Positions 23,285 to 36,500 of a stretch of 64,000 nucleotides of DNA are shown here, one piece after another. The notes below the pieces were generated by a model. That model was not told the DNA's origin, did no database searches, and was given only the letters and a program-made list of their open reading frames with translations. Position 1 is the stretch's first letter. Each line of letters starts with the position of its first letter. Made by a program: the position numbers and the translations under genes. The stretch lies in the NCBI GenBank assembly GCA_012064415.1, contig SSNU01000280.1, forward strand, positions 1 to 64,000. Reading direction: 5' to 3'. The DNA is from Gyrodactylus bullatarudis. Its lineage: Eukaryota; Platyhelminthes; Monogenea; Gyrodactylidea; Gyrodactylidae.

Positions 23285-24505
23285 AAATAATAATTATTTG
23301 ATTAGAAATATCATTAAAACAAAATAATTTTGTAAAAATTCTATTTTGTTTTATTCTTATGTAAAAAGTTAATTTACTAAAAATATGTTATTTTAAAATT
23401 AAAATAATAATTAAATAAAACTATTGATTGAAACTCAAGTCGGGATTCAAGACACTTGAAAATTAATGAATACATATAAGAATACTTTAAGTTTAATACG
23501 CGTTACACAACAAAATGGCTGATTTACCAACTAATAATGTAAGTTATGAGAAAAAGGCGGCCTCAAAAACTAATCATTTTCAACCAATAGTTCTAAGAAT
23601 ATATTATATTTATTTATACGTGATGGTTATACGTAATTATAAAATGATCAAAAAACTACTCATAGGTGTACAAGTTTTACATTATATTTTAATATCATAT
23701 AAAAAATTAAATTCAAACCTGTCTTCACAGAATGACAGATTCAGTTAAGTTGAGGCTCAACCGTTGAGCTTAAAAGCTTTAACCCCTTTCGTTCAGAATA
23801 AAATTGAAAATAAATCAATTAATTGCGTAATTTTTAACATTTCCGATAGTGGGCTAATATATCCCATTCTTTAGGATATATATTATAATTCGATAATTTC
23901 TTTCATTATTTTTTTTGAAATAAAAAAGTTTATACACTAGCAGTAAAAATTATCGTATAATTAAAAATTCCAAAAGTAGCCTGACTACTATAGGACAGTA
24001 GCCACATTGAAAATTTTAGGAAGAAATGGATTATGGACTACTTATTCGGATAGATTTTGGGCCACTTTTTAGATAAATCCCTTTTATAAAAACAAATTGG
24101 TTTTTAAAAATCAACAGGGTCTATTTAAAAGTCTATGGGATTGGAATGAATGAGGATCAGCACTTTTTAGGTTGAACTTCAACCGTTGAAGATCGTTCCT
24201 TCTCACATGCCATAAGATCTCATGAAATTTAGATATATTTTGCGAAGATTACTCAGTCTTATATAGAAAAATTCTACTCAATGATATTTTCCACATTTGT
24301 AGAAATTTTTCGCTGGTTTCAGATATATGTGCTTCTTAAAAAAATCCACAATAGAGTTTTCGAGTTGCCTTAAATTACTAAATTTTCTGATAGCAAGTTA
24401 ACATAATACTAAAAAAATATTATTTATTTATTGATTAAATTTATCATGATGAATTAATGGTTTTAGTATCTCTTATTTTTATGAAAGATTAATTTTGATT
24501 TTCTG
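23285..24505. other. Intergenic region between RNFT-like gene and TEP1 3' end
   Basis: AT-rich. Apart from a doubtful small frame at 23515-23748 it shows only short inverted words, such as GGCTCAACCGTTGAGC near 23750 and a related GTTGAACTTCAACCGTTGAA near 24162. Confidence 0.4.
23515..23748 (+). CDS. Small hypothetical protein (doubtful)
   Basis: A 77-codon frame starting ATGGCTGATTTACC, 231 bp from the divergent RNFT-like start. The product begins MADLPTNNVSYEKKAASKTN and then has a hydrophobic, Tyr- and Ile-rich stretch that could be one membrane helix. No family is recognised. A GTAAGT lies at 23539, so it could instead be the first exon of a longer gene, but no convincing second exon was found. 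The position, head to head with a real gene, is the main argument for it. Confidence 0.2.
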   Translation: MADLPTNNVSYEKKAASKTNHFQPIVLRIYYIYLYVMVIRNYKMIKKLLIGVQVLHYILISYKKLNSNLSSQNDRFS

Positions 24506-27500
24506 TTAGACAAGCTTGTAGAATAAAACTTGACCAGTTTTTGTTCCAACCACTAGATCAATCGAATTTGTAGCATCGTATTTTTCTTCAGTCACTGTAC
24601 TCAGTGTTGTCACGTGGTTATTCGAGGTGAATACTCCAATCTAGAAATATAATTAAAAATTTCATAAGAGAGAAAAAAATTTGAAATATTAAAATAACCT
24701 GTTCCCAATCTGCACGATTCCATAAATAATTCTTCAAATTCCTCATATTTGAGCCCTGTCCTGAGGATGGTTGATGACCCTTCATTGGTTTACCGATAAC
24801 CTTGATAGTTCTTTGAGAAGTCTGATTGATAGGAGCGAAGCATTCCAAAATGTGAATCAATCCATCAGGTTCTGTGGCAAAAGCTATCATGAAGGACTTG
24901 CAGAGAACGTTACAACCGTCGATTATCCTAATTCTATCAGCTAAACCAATGTAACAGGCGCAAGAGATTTTTGAGTAGATTTTACAGCTTGGGTTTTCTG
25001 ATTTATTCTCGGATAAAACAAGTGTTATTGTATGAGCAAAATTGTCTTCCTCGTCACAAATCCAATCTGAGATTATGATCGAAACTCTGGAAAGGTTTTA
25101 TTTAGTTATTTGGGTCAAAAACTATTTTGATTGTATTAACAAATAAGTATTTTTTATCGTATTCATCTAAATAAAATATGAGATATCAAGAAATTCGACC
25201 TGAGAAATTCATGATTTTTACATAACTTTCTCAACTTTTCTATCAAGAACTCTAAAATAATGCAGAATTTTTAGATCCAGAGCATAAAAAGATTTTTTTC
25301 TAAGACCCTCTAGTTGAAAAAATCCAGATTCGGTGCCAGTAATTAGTTAAAAAACTTCAGGGCTACGGCACAGGATATAGAAATAATCCGACTTGTATTG
25401 GAGGTTAGAAGAATACATAGAACATTGGACTAAAATGCTCAAGGTCGAGTTTAAACTAGGATTTAAACTACAAAAAAGATTTCATGCTAGTCATATTCAT
25501 TTGTAAGATGTAACATTAGCTAAATTCATCGCAAAATTGTTTATAGATAGATAAACGTCAATTCATACTACAAAAGGCTTGCGAGTCAGATTGAAAAGAT
25601 AAAAATTTGACAAAAATAAGAATTGAAATTATTCCTCAGTTTGGAACAGTTAGTATTGTATCTAATTATTAAATGTAGAATTCAAATCTCAGCCCACTTA
25701 AATTTGGAGATTAGCTTTCAGAAAATATCCGACTCTTAGATTTTCAGAATTAATTTTTAGCTTGAATAAAATGCTTGGATTTTGTTCATCACCAAATGTT
25801 GAGTTAATTATTTAAATTTGCTAGTTTTTGAACAAGATCTATGTGCTGTACCGATGCATTAAAAGTTAAATTCATTCTTCGATTACTTACAGATGAGAAT
25901 TAAATTTGAAATGGTCCACATCCCCCGTATCCTTGAGCAATAGACATGGAAGAATATCTTTAGCTGAGGTTATGTCGAGATTCTCCACATTTATATCCTG
26001 CATTGAGAATAAATTGAAAATATTTTGTTTTGAAATTATGAAAAATTTAAGGACCAACTTCTTTGTATGTGACTTTCATGGATTTGTTTGTGGTCACCAC
26101 ATATAAACTTGAAATGCCTCTGTTCACAGATTTTACTGAGAAACTTCTATAAGAGAACAAAATTAGGATGATAAAATAATAATTAAAGTTTGGAATCTAT
26201 GAGCTTTCAAACTTTGAACTAAAAAAATTGAGAACTTTGTAAAAATCATAGATTCTCAATATCATATCAACTAACTTTCACAAAATTTTCTAATATAATG
26301 TAAGCTTAACATTCCACATAATGCGCTAACAGTTGAATAGAAAATTTGCCATAACTTATTGCTACATTTTGAGATATAAAGTTGATCCTTCTTAAGCTCA
26401 AATAGACGAAGAGATTTTGATATTTTATTCATTAATATAGGAGCAACAGAAATAGAATCAAGGAATTTCAGGTACTTTAGAGGTGTAACATTCTTAGCGA
26501 AATTAGTTTTTTGAAGGTTCTTAACCCTCGCCCTGGAAATGGGGTCCACAGAGACCCCATTTTTATTGATTTTCCTATGTCATTTTTGTCATTTCCAGGG
26601 CGAGGGTTAAACTTCATTCGTCAAAAGCGAGAGTTTATTCAAGGTTTAGTGTATTATTATTAATATTATCTTTACAATGAAACATCATTTGTCCTTCTAG
26701 ACCCTATAAAAAGGGATAAAACGTTTGATTGACCTAATATATTGGTATACCCCATTGAATATGAATACTTTTCAACCCCAATTATTATGATGATCATATT
26801 CCCATTGTTTTTCGAAATACCTCGAATATCACGTATTATACTTCATCTGACACCTTTTTGTATTTGCCCCTACTTTTTATTTATGACCTTGAGAAAAAAT
26901 TTTTTTTGGAAAAAATCAACTTTTTAAAAAATGGAACTCTATTATATTTCTTGGAAATATTTAAAGTAGGCTCTGCTTTAAATAATCTATAAAAGATTCA
27001 ATTCTTCATCAGACTTGATATTTCTGATTCAAGATTCTGCAATTAATTTTAAAGTATCTTATTTAACAAAAACATTTTAAAAATACAGGAAATTAAAATT
27101 GTTAGTTAACCAGTAAGACTCAATTAATCTTGTAATTCAGTTACTAGTCAAAAGTTTGTCTGAAATTAAATTAGGTAACTATGCTATGGATATTTTCCAT
27201 GATACTTCACCATACAAAATGTCAAACATTTAAAACCCTATGTTAAAAATTATAATAATTATTCATTGAATAATATCAAGGGAAAAACTGTAATCATTTT
27301 AATGAAAAAGCACAAAGAATCTATTGTCTTCATGTGAATTTTATTTCAAAATTAGCCCAATGCCTATCATTCTGGAAATAGTCTTCACATGCCGAAACCA
27401 AAAAACTATTCATTTTTCAATGGAATTTTAAAAAATGAAAAATAAGGAATGAGTCTATCAAATTAAAGATTAAAATCTTTTAGATCTAATGATCCATTAT

Positions 27501-30500
27501 TAAAAATTTTGGAGACCTTGAAAATTGTAAGAAAAAATGTTCTGTTGAGAGAAATCAAAAGATCATCAGAAGTTGTGTAAATTAATGAAAAATTTCTTCA
27601 ATATATTCATCTGAGGCCTATTGTTTTTTACCATTTTTTCACCCTACTTATATTTTTGGATTTCCCCCTAAAAAGTAACTTAGAGTAATCATTCCCAATC
27701 GCCTACTAAAGTTTCAAAGATAGCAAACCATAGGATAGACAAAATATTGAATGCGAGTCATGAAAAATTATTTTCTGGGATTTCAAGGGTTAAAACTATG
27801 ATCCTTTTCTCAAGATATCTTCTAATATTTATCAAGATGAATAAATTATAACAAAAATTTTGCTTACTCTAAATTTTTAATCTTCCTTTCATTATCCTTA
27901 TCGAGAGACATTTTGGTGATATTTCCTTCAGTATCAAAGCACAAAAGATTGATATTCTCATCGTCAGTAGACACTGAGAGGTTAGTAATGATGGATTTAT
28001 GGTCAATCCTGGAAAAAAATTTTATAAAAATCTAGTTCTTTTGTTAATCGAAAGGAATGAACTCTCAACTTTGTTTTGTTCTCACTTATCCGTTCTTTTA
28101 TTCAAGAATAGATAGAAATAGGAATATGTAGGAATATAGATCATTAGAATTAAAAATATAAAATCCTACATTTCAAGTGTGGCAATAGAGCTATCATTGA
28201 TAAGATAAATTGCCTGGTCAATTCGAATTGGTTTCCCGATATTCTTCCAAATCTCCAATGCAACTTTGGCGCGTAATTTCAATAAGCAAATCTTTCTTCC
28301 GACTGCGTAAATGATTTGGAATTTTCCATTTGTCAAACTGACTGAATCCACAGAGGAAACACATCCAAAAGTTATTTTTTCGTTTTGAACCTGTAAAAGT
28401 ATTTATTAAAAATGTTAATTTTTTTGTTTCAAGCTGTTATTTAAATTTTGATCCCCTTTGTAACAACTTCTAATCATCTTGTCAAAAAAATTTTCAATTC
28501 AAAGTTAAAAAAATAGAAATTTGATGTAAAATATTTTTCTTCCAATAGTCATAGTGTGTCTTTTAATAGAAAGATTTCATCATTCTCAAGTTCTTGATAA
28601 AAAAACAGAAAAAAATTCTTCTTTGCATAATAAATCTACCAATGATTTTAATCTAAAGTTTTTATAAACTGCTCACAATTTGACAAATTGGTTGCCAAGT
28701 TTTGGAGGAAATATTCATGTCAAAATCTGTAGTAGAATCCAATTGTTGTTCCCAGAACACCAACGAACCATCTAGGCTACCAGTCACAATGATGTATCTT
28801 GATCTTGAGCCAGTAGATTCCTCAAGATTTAGGCAGTTTATACATTCAACATTCGCCAAATGACCAAGACTGCTTTCTAAATTAAAAATATTTATTTTCT
28901 ATTATTTTAGATTCAAATTAGTATACAGTGAAATAAATAAGTAATTAGAGCATCAAAAAGTAGCAAACTCTAAATTCTGAGAAAATTTTAATTTCAAGGC
29001 CTTGAACTACAAGACTCGTAGTCTCCATGAGACTTATAAATCGTTATCTTGCTCAGCTCATAAGAAGACATGAATGACAATATAGTTGTACCTCTATAAA
29101 AGATTTAGCAACCCTATCATTCGCTTCTCTGTGGCAGAGACTCTGTCTGCTCTAAGTTGAAAAAATATAACTTCTATAAGTGTCAAACATTACGATATTA
29201 TTATTAATAATGATTCTAAAATTAAATTACGCAAAATATTTCTCAAATAAAGTTTTAAAAATTGAAAACTTACCTATATTCTGATCAAAATTGCTAGGAT
29301 ACTCAAACACTCGCCAATCCATTTGTTCAGGGCCAGCAACAGAGACTAGAGTAGAACTTTTTTCATCTTTCAACGCAGAACTGATGGAGCATGCATTAAC
29401 ACCCTGGTGACCAGAGAGGTAATTTTCAAACTTTGGCAAGAAAGGATTCATGCAGAGGACATAACTTTTACTGTCACCTTCAAGAGGTTTTGTAGTCACA
29501 GCTATTTGCACAGAAACATCAGATATTGTTGACGCATACTTGCGATCGGTAGGGCTTTTGCCAAGATCTTTTTCACATTTGTATCCTAATATTTTAAAAT
29601 CAAGTTTATGTTGTTTTATAGATGATATATCGATAATCCAAATTAGAGGTTATAATTTTTAAGTAATACATTTAATCCTGGGTTTTTCTAGATCTCAAAA
29701 AAGTAGTTCTTCAATAAAAGCTATTCTAAATTCTAATGAACAATGTTCATTGAACATATGAAGACCTGTAGGAAATAAAGAAGCTACTATATTATTAATA
29801 ATAATATTTATTATAGAATTTGAAATATTCCAAGAAAATGTACTATAGAATTTATGAATTTTAGCATATAGCAAAACATACTTTCATCTGATTTGATCAA
29901 GCGAACTTCTTGGAAGATTAACAGACTATCCTCAGTCATTTCAAGTTCTTTGAGATAATTAGCTTGTGAAATTAGAGAGATTTCTATCTGTTCACCGTTG
30001 TCTACATTGAATTTATTAATTCCATCTAGCTTATCTGAGTTGAAACGGAATATATTCAGGTTTCCATCCAGTGAAAGAGACAAGATAAATGAGTCCTAGG
30101 AGAGATTTAAGGGAGAAATATGAAAATCGATTCACAATTTAAAATATAAAGATTTTATATAAAGCTAATTGATATGAATTTGACCATTTTCACTACTTGA
30201 AAATCAAAGAAATTTCGATAAATTTGATGAAAACGTTGATATTTCTCCAAACGTCATAGATTCTCAACTTCATATCAACCAACTTTACATTATAATAGGG
30301 TAAATTTTAGAATCAGCGCCAAGCATGACAGGCTTTTTGCAACAGAGAAAGGAATGAAATTTAAAGTGTAATTTTTAGAAACATAAATTTGAAAATAATT
30401 ACAATTTCTTTCAGCCACGAAATCGGTCCCAAATGGCCATTTATATTCGAGACAAGATTTATTTTACCCTCCATATATTTCCAAATTTTTATGGTACTTT

Positions 30501-33500
30501 CATTGCCACCAGATATCAAATTGTGACCATCAGTTGAACGGAAAAATGCCAGAGACGTTACCCAATCGGGATGAGCTTGGGTGAATACAGACTTTAACAC
30601 AAGAGATTCACTAGCAATCTCATAAATAGCTATACTCTGAATAAAAATTTGTATTAATTATATAAAATAGAATAAGATTCACGGTCTTAATAGAACTCAC
30701 ATGATCTTTACTTCCAATTGCGATGAGATAGTCTAATTGTGAAATGGAGGTAATCTCAGATGATTGAGCATAAAAGTTTTTCTTTGACAAGACTTTTCGG
30801 TTAATGAAATCGATTTGTAAGTTTGTCATAGACCCGTCAGTATGACCAATCAAGACTGATTTAGAAAGATCGCACAAATTGACGAAACACACCGGGAAAC
30901 CTGGAATTTTTTCGGTAAGAATTCGGCGAAATTCATATTCATCGTTTCCTTCTGATGGACTAATAAGTTCGAAGACCTAAATAAATATATTTTGGGTCAT
31001 TTTATCATTAATAATGATTCATTATATAAGTTCAGGCCCCTTAAAATTAGAATATTGATGAATAAAAATCTTCTCAAAATAGATCTTTGCTTAAGAGATA
31101 TTTTGTTTTTATCTGTAAAAAATTTTAATGAATCAAAATGAGTTATTTACATCAAGATCATTCTTGTCGGTAATAACAGCAACAATGATAATTGGAACGA
31201 TAATGTTGCCGAACTTCATGATAATTGGGTTTTTAATATTAAAACTTGTAGAATGCATTTTTATCACAATCGAATCCTTGGAGAAATTTGGTCTTGTCGG
31301 TAATGTTTTAAATTTGATTGAATAACCGATATCACATGATGACTGAAAGACATAGGTATGATCTAATTTTGCAAAAATACGAATTTTTCCAGTATGATCA
31401 GTACAATTGGCTGTCATCATCATTTCATTTTTGTTTGGTTTTGTAACAATTCTTCTATCTTGTATTAAAATAATTTTTGAGTTAAATAAAGAATTTTAAT
31501 TTTTAGAAACCAAAACTCACAAATAATTTTGCCCATATTGGCATCCCACAGAGAAATTTTCCCTTGCAAACCAAAATTAGACCCTGAAAAGGCTAACATT
31601 TGTCTAGCCGTGAATGTGGTGTTTTCTTGGTTTACAACTTGAGGCACTGAAAAAAATAGAACTTTTCCCTTGGTTCCGATAGCAGGATTTAAATTTAGTG
31701 AGGAAATGAAAGATTTTTTTGAATCAATCCTCGATTGAATTACATAATTGTGAGCAGAAAAGACAATGACATCACCATTGACACTCATTGTGGCCATCAG
31801 CTTTCGATATGGATCATTAGAATAGGTGAGGGAACACACAGCATGTTGATGAGGCATCAAAATCTAAAGAATTTAAAATTGATCAAAGGAATATTTAAAA
31901 ATTATACACAAAGATCTTTAATTTATCTTAAAACGTTAAATAAATATGTCCTTGGATCGTATTCGCTATTGCTATTGTCTTTCATATGATCTATAGATAC
32001 GCTAATTATGATTTTTTTAATGCAGTTGTTTCTAGTTCAGGAGTCCTCTAAAATTTTAGCAGTTGTGTTCAGACGATCTCATATTTGAATTATACAAATA
32101 TGATAACTCGATAAATTAAAAAAAATTTTATTTGCTTGTTGTTAAAATGATATATGATAGAAATTACCTAGTGAGAAATTTAAGTGTTAATAAACCTTTT
32201 TATGGTTTTCCGAGTTTATTAGGTTTAATACAATTCGTTGGCTAGAATAATATTCTTAGTCTGTAAATATAAATTAAAATTGTATTTTTTAAAAACTATT
32301 TACTCGTCTTTCCTTAGTTTCTAGGTTATGAATGATGCATTGTCCATTCCACAAAGCAATTGCAAGATCATCACTGCCAGAATATGTCTCGTTGACGTAT
32401 TCATGAGAGCCGAATCTAAATGCCACAGCAGATATGAATGATGAAGCATCGAATATGATTTCAACTGGTTTATGAATAGATCTGAAACTGCTGGTCTCAC
32501 GAGTTAACTGCCAAATGGATAAAATACCATCACTATTGCCAAGGGCTAAATAACCTCGTGTAATATGGTAATCAACACATGTCATACTTCCCTTGTGAGG
32601 TCCTTTAAGACTTTTAATTAAACGTCCTGTAGATCCAAGAGAAGTCGAGGTTTGCAGACGACTATCTAGTGACCATAGATTTGCAAGTCCATCCTTTGAG
32701 ACGGAACAAAGAATGAGGCCAAGATTTTCTTCGATATTTGCTGAATTTGAAGGATATTGATTCTCTACATAGATACTTGGCAAAAGTCGTAAGGGCATGA
32801 ATCTTAATTGGGTTATTTCATCATTATGTCCATAGAACGAATCAAGAGTCTGAAATGAGGAAAATGATTAGGAAAAAAATTTCTATCCTTAATTCTAATA
32901 AATGCTACTTGATGAAGGATTAATAATTATTATAATGATGAATGGGCCAGTATTTAAAGATGAAAGTTGATAAAGCTATTCTTACAAAAATCTCATGAAA
33001 GTCTTCGAAGAATTGTTGGAACCGCATCAAAGGGCACACCGATTTTTTTTCATGATTTTTTTCATTTTTTAAAATATAAGATGAAAATTCTTTACGATTT
33101 CAAGATGTGAGAGAAGTCAAACGCTATTTCAGGATCACCAATAGACAAGACCAAAAATGGTCGTTGATATTTTAGGAAACATTCCGTTATCGGAGTCTAA
33201 TTGCTATTTTTAAAAATAAGAAGATGATGCCAAGCGTTTCACAAATAAGGCCTTTATTTCTTGCAAACTCACCAGTGTGATACATGCCATATAAGTACAA
33301 ATTTACATAAATTGATATCCAACTTTTATTGGTTTTGAAAATTTTCATTTTTGATTGGTTTATTCCTGTTTCCAGGAATGGTCAGTATTTCAACAGTGAA
33401 AAAATTATTCGTAAATTGATAAGTATAGTGGTTTAGAAAAAAAATCCAAAGGCCTTATTTGTGAAACGCCTGGCATCATCTACTTATTTTTTTACAATGA

Positions 33501-36500
33501 AAGATTACCCAACACCTCACTGAAATCCTAATTTTAGACCATTGAAGTGTGATAACTGGTTACTTTTATATAGGTGATCCTGAAATTAACAAAAATTTAA
33601 AAATTTCTTCATTTTTTTGAAATCAGTTAGCCTTTTGAATCGTTCTCCAAATATCTGAACATTTCGAGATCTTGATGTAAAACGAGGTTTTTGTAAAAAT
33701 TATAAATTCATTGAGAATAGCTGCAGTAGTAAATAAAAGTACACTATAGTAATAAATTTTCTTTTGTTAATAAAAACAAACTTTGCCTGTTCTCAAATCA
33801 GCTAGCATAATTGAACCTTTTCCAGTACCGTATGCTACCAACATGTTGAACGGAGAAATCGCTATGGCCGTAGCATTTTGATCAATGTTACCCTCCAAGG
33901 GAAAAATCATCTTGGGTTGAATATTGCAAACCTGTTGGTTTTGATAGGCTCTAAGGAAATGCTTTTGAATATCTTGTTTATCGAGTGTGATGTTTTCCAA
34001 GATTTCTGAATTATTATTTTCAATTATTTGATTGACAGTTTCCTGATACTTGAGGGACTTTTGTTTGATGTCATTAATAGCACTAGTTATTCGAGTAACC
34101 AAGTTGAGGGATAACTCATCCGATGGAATAAAATTGCCAAGATTCCTCGGCATCTGATCATAGCTCATCTCAATCAATAATGACGGTTGTCTGAAAAAAG
34201 GATTTAGAAAAAAATTCAAAAATTTACTTGGCTAAAACATTCAAGTTTCGCAGGACCAAATCCCTTAAAACCTGTGAATGCTTATCCACCATCCATGTCA
34301 AATCATCCCCAGGGATATATGTTTCCTGTTTTAAGTTTTCAATGTAACCATGAAAGTCATTGATCAAATCAGCATCTGATTGCTTTTTATTTCCAATCTC
34401 ACTGAGTCTGTAGATGATATAGTTGAAGTCGCAGAGACGACTACAAGCAAATCCAGGATTTCCTGAGACTGTCTGTTGAAAAAATAATAATTTTCAAGGT
34501 CTTTAGTTAAAATTGAAATAAATTCTTAAAAGTTGATAAAATAATCTCGGTACAATGAATTTTTTTGCTTACCAAATAATAAATTTCACTGCTACTATCT
34601 TGAATGACACTGGAAAGGATGGAATAAATTTTTCGCAAAAAGATTCTCTGTTCCTCTGAGTACAGAGGCTTCTGAGCGACTTTTCTTGTGGATGAAAATT
34701 TCGTGGAAGATGTATAAGTTCTTATAGTTTCTTGTTTATCGCTTAATTCGTCGAATATGTACATTTTGACTAAGCGATTCAATTCTGGAGATCTGATCCA
34801 GAGAAGACCTTGATGGGCTTTATTGAGAGCACTGGGATCTTCAATGTTGCCAGTTTCCAGATTTTGACTGGCCGTTTCGTCCTCTAAACCACAAACAATC
34901 GACTGTATTCCCGAGAGAAGAGTGTAGAATGCCAAGGCAGGTAGTTTTGCATCTGGATTACTTTGGTGTTGAACCCATTTATTCAGCATTTGGCTAAGTT
35001 CTGAAGTATGTATTGGTTTTCTTGCGAGCAAAATAAATGCCAGAGTTGCTTTTAAACTTTGTTCGCCAAATTGCTCTGAAAGTTGTTGGAATTTCCAATA
35101 GACAAGTGATGGAAGAGTTTGGGGTAATCGCTTCAGATTTCTATCGAGCTAAATGAATGAAATGAAATCAGTAAAATTCATTCTTACATCATCATAAAGG
35201 CTATTGAGCCGAAGTTCATCACATGCCATTCTCAGATATAATGGTAGGCCAGCGTCCTTTTTATTTGAAATTACAGCTAATTGATTCTTAAAGTTTGACT
35301 CATTCAACAACTTTCCATACTGAGCTAACATGGTGCGAACAAGAGAGGCTCGTTCAGAATTTGTCAAATGGTTCATAGCATAAATCAAGGTGTCTGGCCG
35401 ATTCTTTCCAATTTGAACAATATTGTCAGTTTTATTTGAAAACAAGAAGAAGTTGACATTCTATATCAAGAGTTAAAAGTTTAAAAAAAGATATAAATTA
35501 CGCTTGGAATAACATCAGGAATCCAGTCCAGCTTCTTGGGAAAGAGGGAATCTACCGAGTCAACAATGAAACTATAATAGGTTCTTGCATCATAGATCGA
35601 AACATAGTTTAGGATTTTATGAAAGAATGGTATTTGAATTCTAAAAATTAATAGAAAAATTACTAATAATAATTCAAGTTTTGATAGCATTCAAAATTTT
35701 TAAGATTTATTTTAAAACTTATAAATTTCCATACTAAAAATTTTTATGATTTTAGTCACACATTTGGTTGAGTATCAATTTTAAACTCACAGCAGTTTGC
35801 TATCTTGTGAAAGTCCACTAATTTTATTAAACATTGCGTTCTCATAATCTTCAATTTCCTTGTCAAAAGTTCCCACCAACGGAATCCCATAGCCAGGTCG
35901 CATACATTCGACTCGTTTTATCAGCTGGGCTATGAACGATGTCATCATTTCAACGAGGAATAACTTTTGAAAGACAATTATATTATGGTTATCCGATATG
36001 ATTCCTCTTGTCATATGAACATAAACCTGATGGCTGGTCTTGATGATGGCCAGTTCAGGTTCATTAGCACGCATTGTTGTAAATTTATTGCCGACTAGAA
36101 TTAAAATTAAAACTTTTTAGATGCTTACTCTGAACTTGTTCACGTTGAAAGTTTGTTGTCCAATCAGGATTACTTAATCGCATGGCTAGGGCACTAGCCA
36201 ACGTGGTCTTACCACATCCTGGATTTCCGATCACCAAGACAATACAGCCATCAACACCTAAAAGTATTCTTTAATACAACTAAATTACCTTTTGGCTTGT
36301 TTTCATGAGCTTGCTTCGACATTTGAAATCTTTGATTTTTCAGAATCAGACCCCGAGCAGGAATATCGGTGAAAATTATTTTAATTAAATCATTGTAGTA
36401 ACGCTGACAAATGCCTGCACCAACGACATCCATTGAGAACCAGAGAGGGTCTTCTAATTTGAAACCTGACCGACTAGACGGAATGGTATCCATAGAAACT

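Noticed and set aside
26271..26549. Minus-strand frame of 92 codons as a possible TEP1 exon
   Set aside because: It starts inside the MITE at 26525, shows no WD-repeat pattern, and lies in the intron between better exons.
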